Assembly: GCF_036417845.1 (NCBI RefSeq)
Contig: NC_089980.1
Coordinates: 133,202,516 to 133,266,515, forward strand
Length of the DNA: 64,000 nucleotides
Direction of reading: 5' to 3'
From: Apteryx mantelli
Taxonomy: Eukaryota; Chordata; Aves; Apterygiformes; Apterygidae
A model generated the notes under the pieces. It was not told where the DNA came from and made no database searches. It saw only the letters and a list, made by a program, of their open reading frames with translations. The stretch's first letter is position 1. Each line of letters begins with the position of its first letter. The position numbers and the translations under genes were made by a program. Below are positions 62,283 to 64,000 of this stretch, piece by piece.

Positions 62283-63630
62283 GTAAGAACTTGGGATTTT
62301 TTTCAGTAAATATTCCATTTCCTAGAAATGAATGATGTCCTAGAAGGAGTTCTCAAAAAGCTCTCCCTCCTACAATCTTTACTTACAGGAGTAATATTTA
62401 GTTATGAAACTTGCTGGCTTCAGTGAGATGACTTCCATGTGTGAAAGTTACTTGTAGGACCAATAACTGCAGAATGTTTTCTCTGTACACATTTCAGGAT
62501 GCCCTTGTATGCAGAATTAAGAAAATCAATACTAGAAAATTTTCGTAGGGGTCTGGTGTCCACATTTTACAAAAAGTGCTAAAAATAACTTGGAGTGAAT
62601 GCAGAGAACTGCCACACAAAAATATCTGTGCCAGGAAAAGTGTTTTACAGTGAAAAACTTAAGGTTTCTGAGCTGCATGGTTTATCAAAAAGGTTGTGAG
62701 GGGAAGTGATTACAGAGTACAAGAAACTCTGGAGGCAGAAAAGTGATCATTATTCTAGTCAAGAAATGACAAGAGCCTGTGACTGGAAGTTATAACCAAA
62801 CTAATTCAGATTAGATATAAGGCACAGATTTTTCAGTATGGATGATTAACCACTGGAACGAAGTACCAAGGAAAGTGTCAGATTCGCCAGATATACCTTA
62901 GTTAGTCAAACATTTTGGACTTAATACAAGGATAATGGGAAAAAATTCTTTGGCTTGTGTTTTGGACCTTAAAATCTATGAATCAATGAAAACTGGCTAG
63001 GTGCCTTATGGAGTGTTTTACCTCCAACTGAATCAGCAGCTATTGGCCACTCCTGAGGCAGGAGATCAGATATTTAAGTTTTATATACCCTGATCCAAGA
63101 CCCACTGAAATCAGTAGGAGTGATTAGTTTGTGTTGGTCTTTCAAATCAATATATTTCTTTGCACCAGATGTCTTTAAAAAACGACAATTTGGAGGCTGA
63201 AAACTTTATGTTCCACCACCTGGGTAATACTAACACTCCTTGCTGTTACATTCTGGAATACATTTTCGGAACAGGGAATTAGGCACGACTGCCATTCATA
63301 ATAGAGAGAGCTGGCTGCCAAACTACCCTGCACCTTTATTGGAAATACATGCTTCCTTCTGATTTAAGGCCACTGATCATGGTCACATAAAGCACCAGTG
63401 CAATTACCTTTGTTGTAAAGCCATCACTGTGTAACTGTCCAAACGCCCGCCTTGCCAAAGATATTATTAAGGGGGTCTGGGCAAGCAGTTGCTTTGAGAT
63501 GAATGACAATGTTAATTACAGTTTGTTGTACAGGGCTTTTTTCTTTCTTCTTGTAAATTGTATTGGTAATCATCACTACATTGCTGGTAAAAATAAGATG
63601 TTACTTTCCAAACTGTTCCCCTCTTTTCAG
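62283..63630 (+). other. CLIC5 intron 3
   Basis: 1,348 nt, GTAAGA to CTCTTTTCAG. Holds an ancient CR1 fragment at about 62785-62995, and at 63088-63125 a piece of an old palindromic repeat (CCTGATCCAAGACCCACTGA). Nothing else seen. Confidence 0.9.
62785..62995 (+). mobile_element. Ancient CR1 fragment
   Basis: AGATATAAGGCACAGATTTTTCAG, GATTAACCACTGGAACGAAG and the end CCTTAAAATCTATGAATCA match the order of motifs at the 3' end of old amniote CR1 families. Strongly decayed. Confidence 0.7.
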
Positions 63631-63737
63631 GTATCCTAAGCTGGCTGCCAAGCACCGGGAATCAAACACTGCTGGAATAGATATCTTCTCCAAATTTTCT
63701 GCATATATAAAAAATACCAAGCAGCAGGATAATGCTG
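63631..63737 (+). CDS. CLIC5: CLIC5 shared exon 4 (last in window)
   Basis: 107 nt, the usual CLIC exon 4 length. Completes the split Lys and encodes [20 protein letters not shown] then [15 protein letters not shown]. It covers the link from the N-domain to the all-helical C-domain. Acceptor CCCCTCTTTTCAG; donor GCTG|GTAAGT. With this exon the window covers about 135 of the 251 residues usual for CLIC5A, or about 278 residues of CLIC5B. The C-terminal helical domain exons lie right of the window. Confidence 0.96.
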
Positions 63738-64000
63738 GTAAGTAGGATCATTACAAAATGTGCCAGGGTGTTTGTGTGCTTAGAAGTTGAATAATTTTGC
63801 CATTCTTTAATCATTTTATTGTGAACTGTCTTCAAATGACATCAGTCACTGCTGCTGATCAATTTGGGATGGTGAGTTCAGTGGGCTTAATTCACATGTC
63901 CATAGTCTAATTAACTACATCTGCACTAGTAAATAAAACAGGCCACAGACTGTTCAGTAGTCCATGCCATGACATGGCTCCTGTCCATACAGCTAAACTT
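63738..64000 (+). other. CLIC5 intron 4 (partial)
   Basis: Starts with GTAAGT and runs off the right edge. Nothing else seen. Confidence 0.9.

Noticed and set aside
1..64000. CRISPR arrays, operons, phage or other prokaryotic systems
   Set aside because: Split genes, GT-AG introns, CR1 repeats and a CpG island show vertebrate DNA; no regular spacer-repeat array was found.

Overview
This is a vertebrate nuclear window, most likely avian. The genes are split by long introns, splice sites are GT-AG, and there is one CpG island in AT-rich flanks. Interspersed repeats are dominated by CR1 LINEs, some ending in the ATTCTGTG-type 3' tail typical of birds and other archosaurs. I see no prokaryotic genes, CRISPR array, tRNA or rRNA, and no LTR or endogenous-virus coding sequence.

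Two protein-coding genes are present, arranged head to head as in the human ENPP4-CLIC5 interval on 6p. On the minus strand, 547-5150 holds the 5' part of ENPP4, an ectonucleotide pyrophosphatase/phosphodiesterase. Its main coding exon (1673-2492) and the next exon (547-717) are here; the final exon lies beyond the left edge. Its likely promoter is the CpG island at about 4440-5260, with two CCAAT boxes, and a G-rich minisatellite (5255-6015) lies directly upstream of it. On the plus strand, 14956-63737 holds the 5' part of CLIC5, a chloride intracellular channel / ezrin-associated protein. It has two alternative first coding exons: CLIC5B at 14956-15447 and CLIC5A at 34988-35050. Both join in phase 0 to shared exons at 61718-61827, 62157-62282 and 63631-63737. 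These have lengths 110, 126 and 107 nt and encode the thioredoxin-like N-domain with the Cys32 redox/membrane motif. The remaining C-terminal exons lie beyond the right edge.

The rest is intron and intergenic DNA. Younger CR1 copies lie at 18240-18718 (plus), 20184-20556 (minus) and 42869-42945 (plus). Older, decayed CR1 relics and palindromic repeats lie mostly within the CLIC5A first intron: 44995-45150, 52135-52212, 52215-52283, 56189-56340 and 62785-62995. A TG microsatellite is at 20757-20812. Purine-rich stretches lie at 36830-37570 and 48340-49620. Local CpG-richer patches at 37790-38200 and 58000-58260 carry promoter-like or splice-like signals and are the most useful unexplained spots. 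I did not find a convincing novel biological system; the second-look items are regulatory, splicing or repeat structures.
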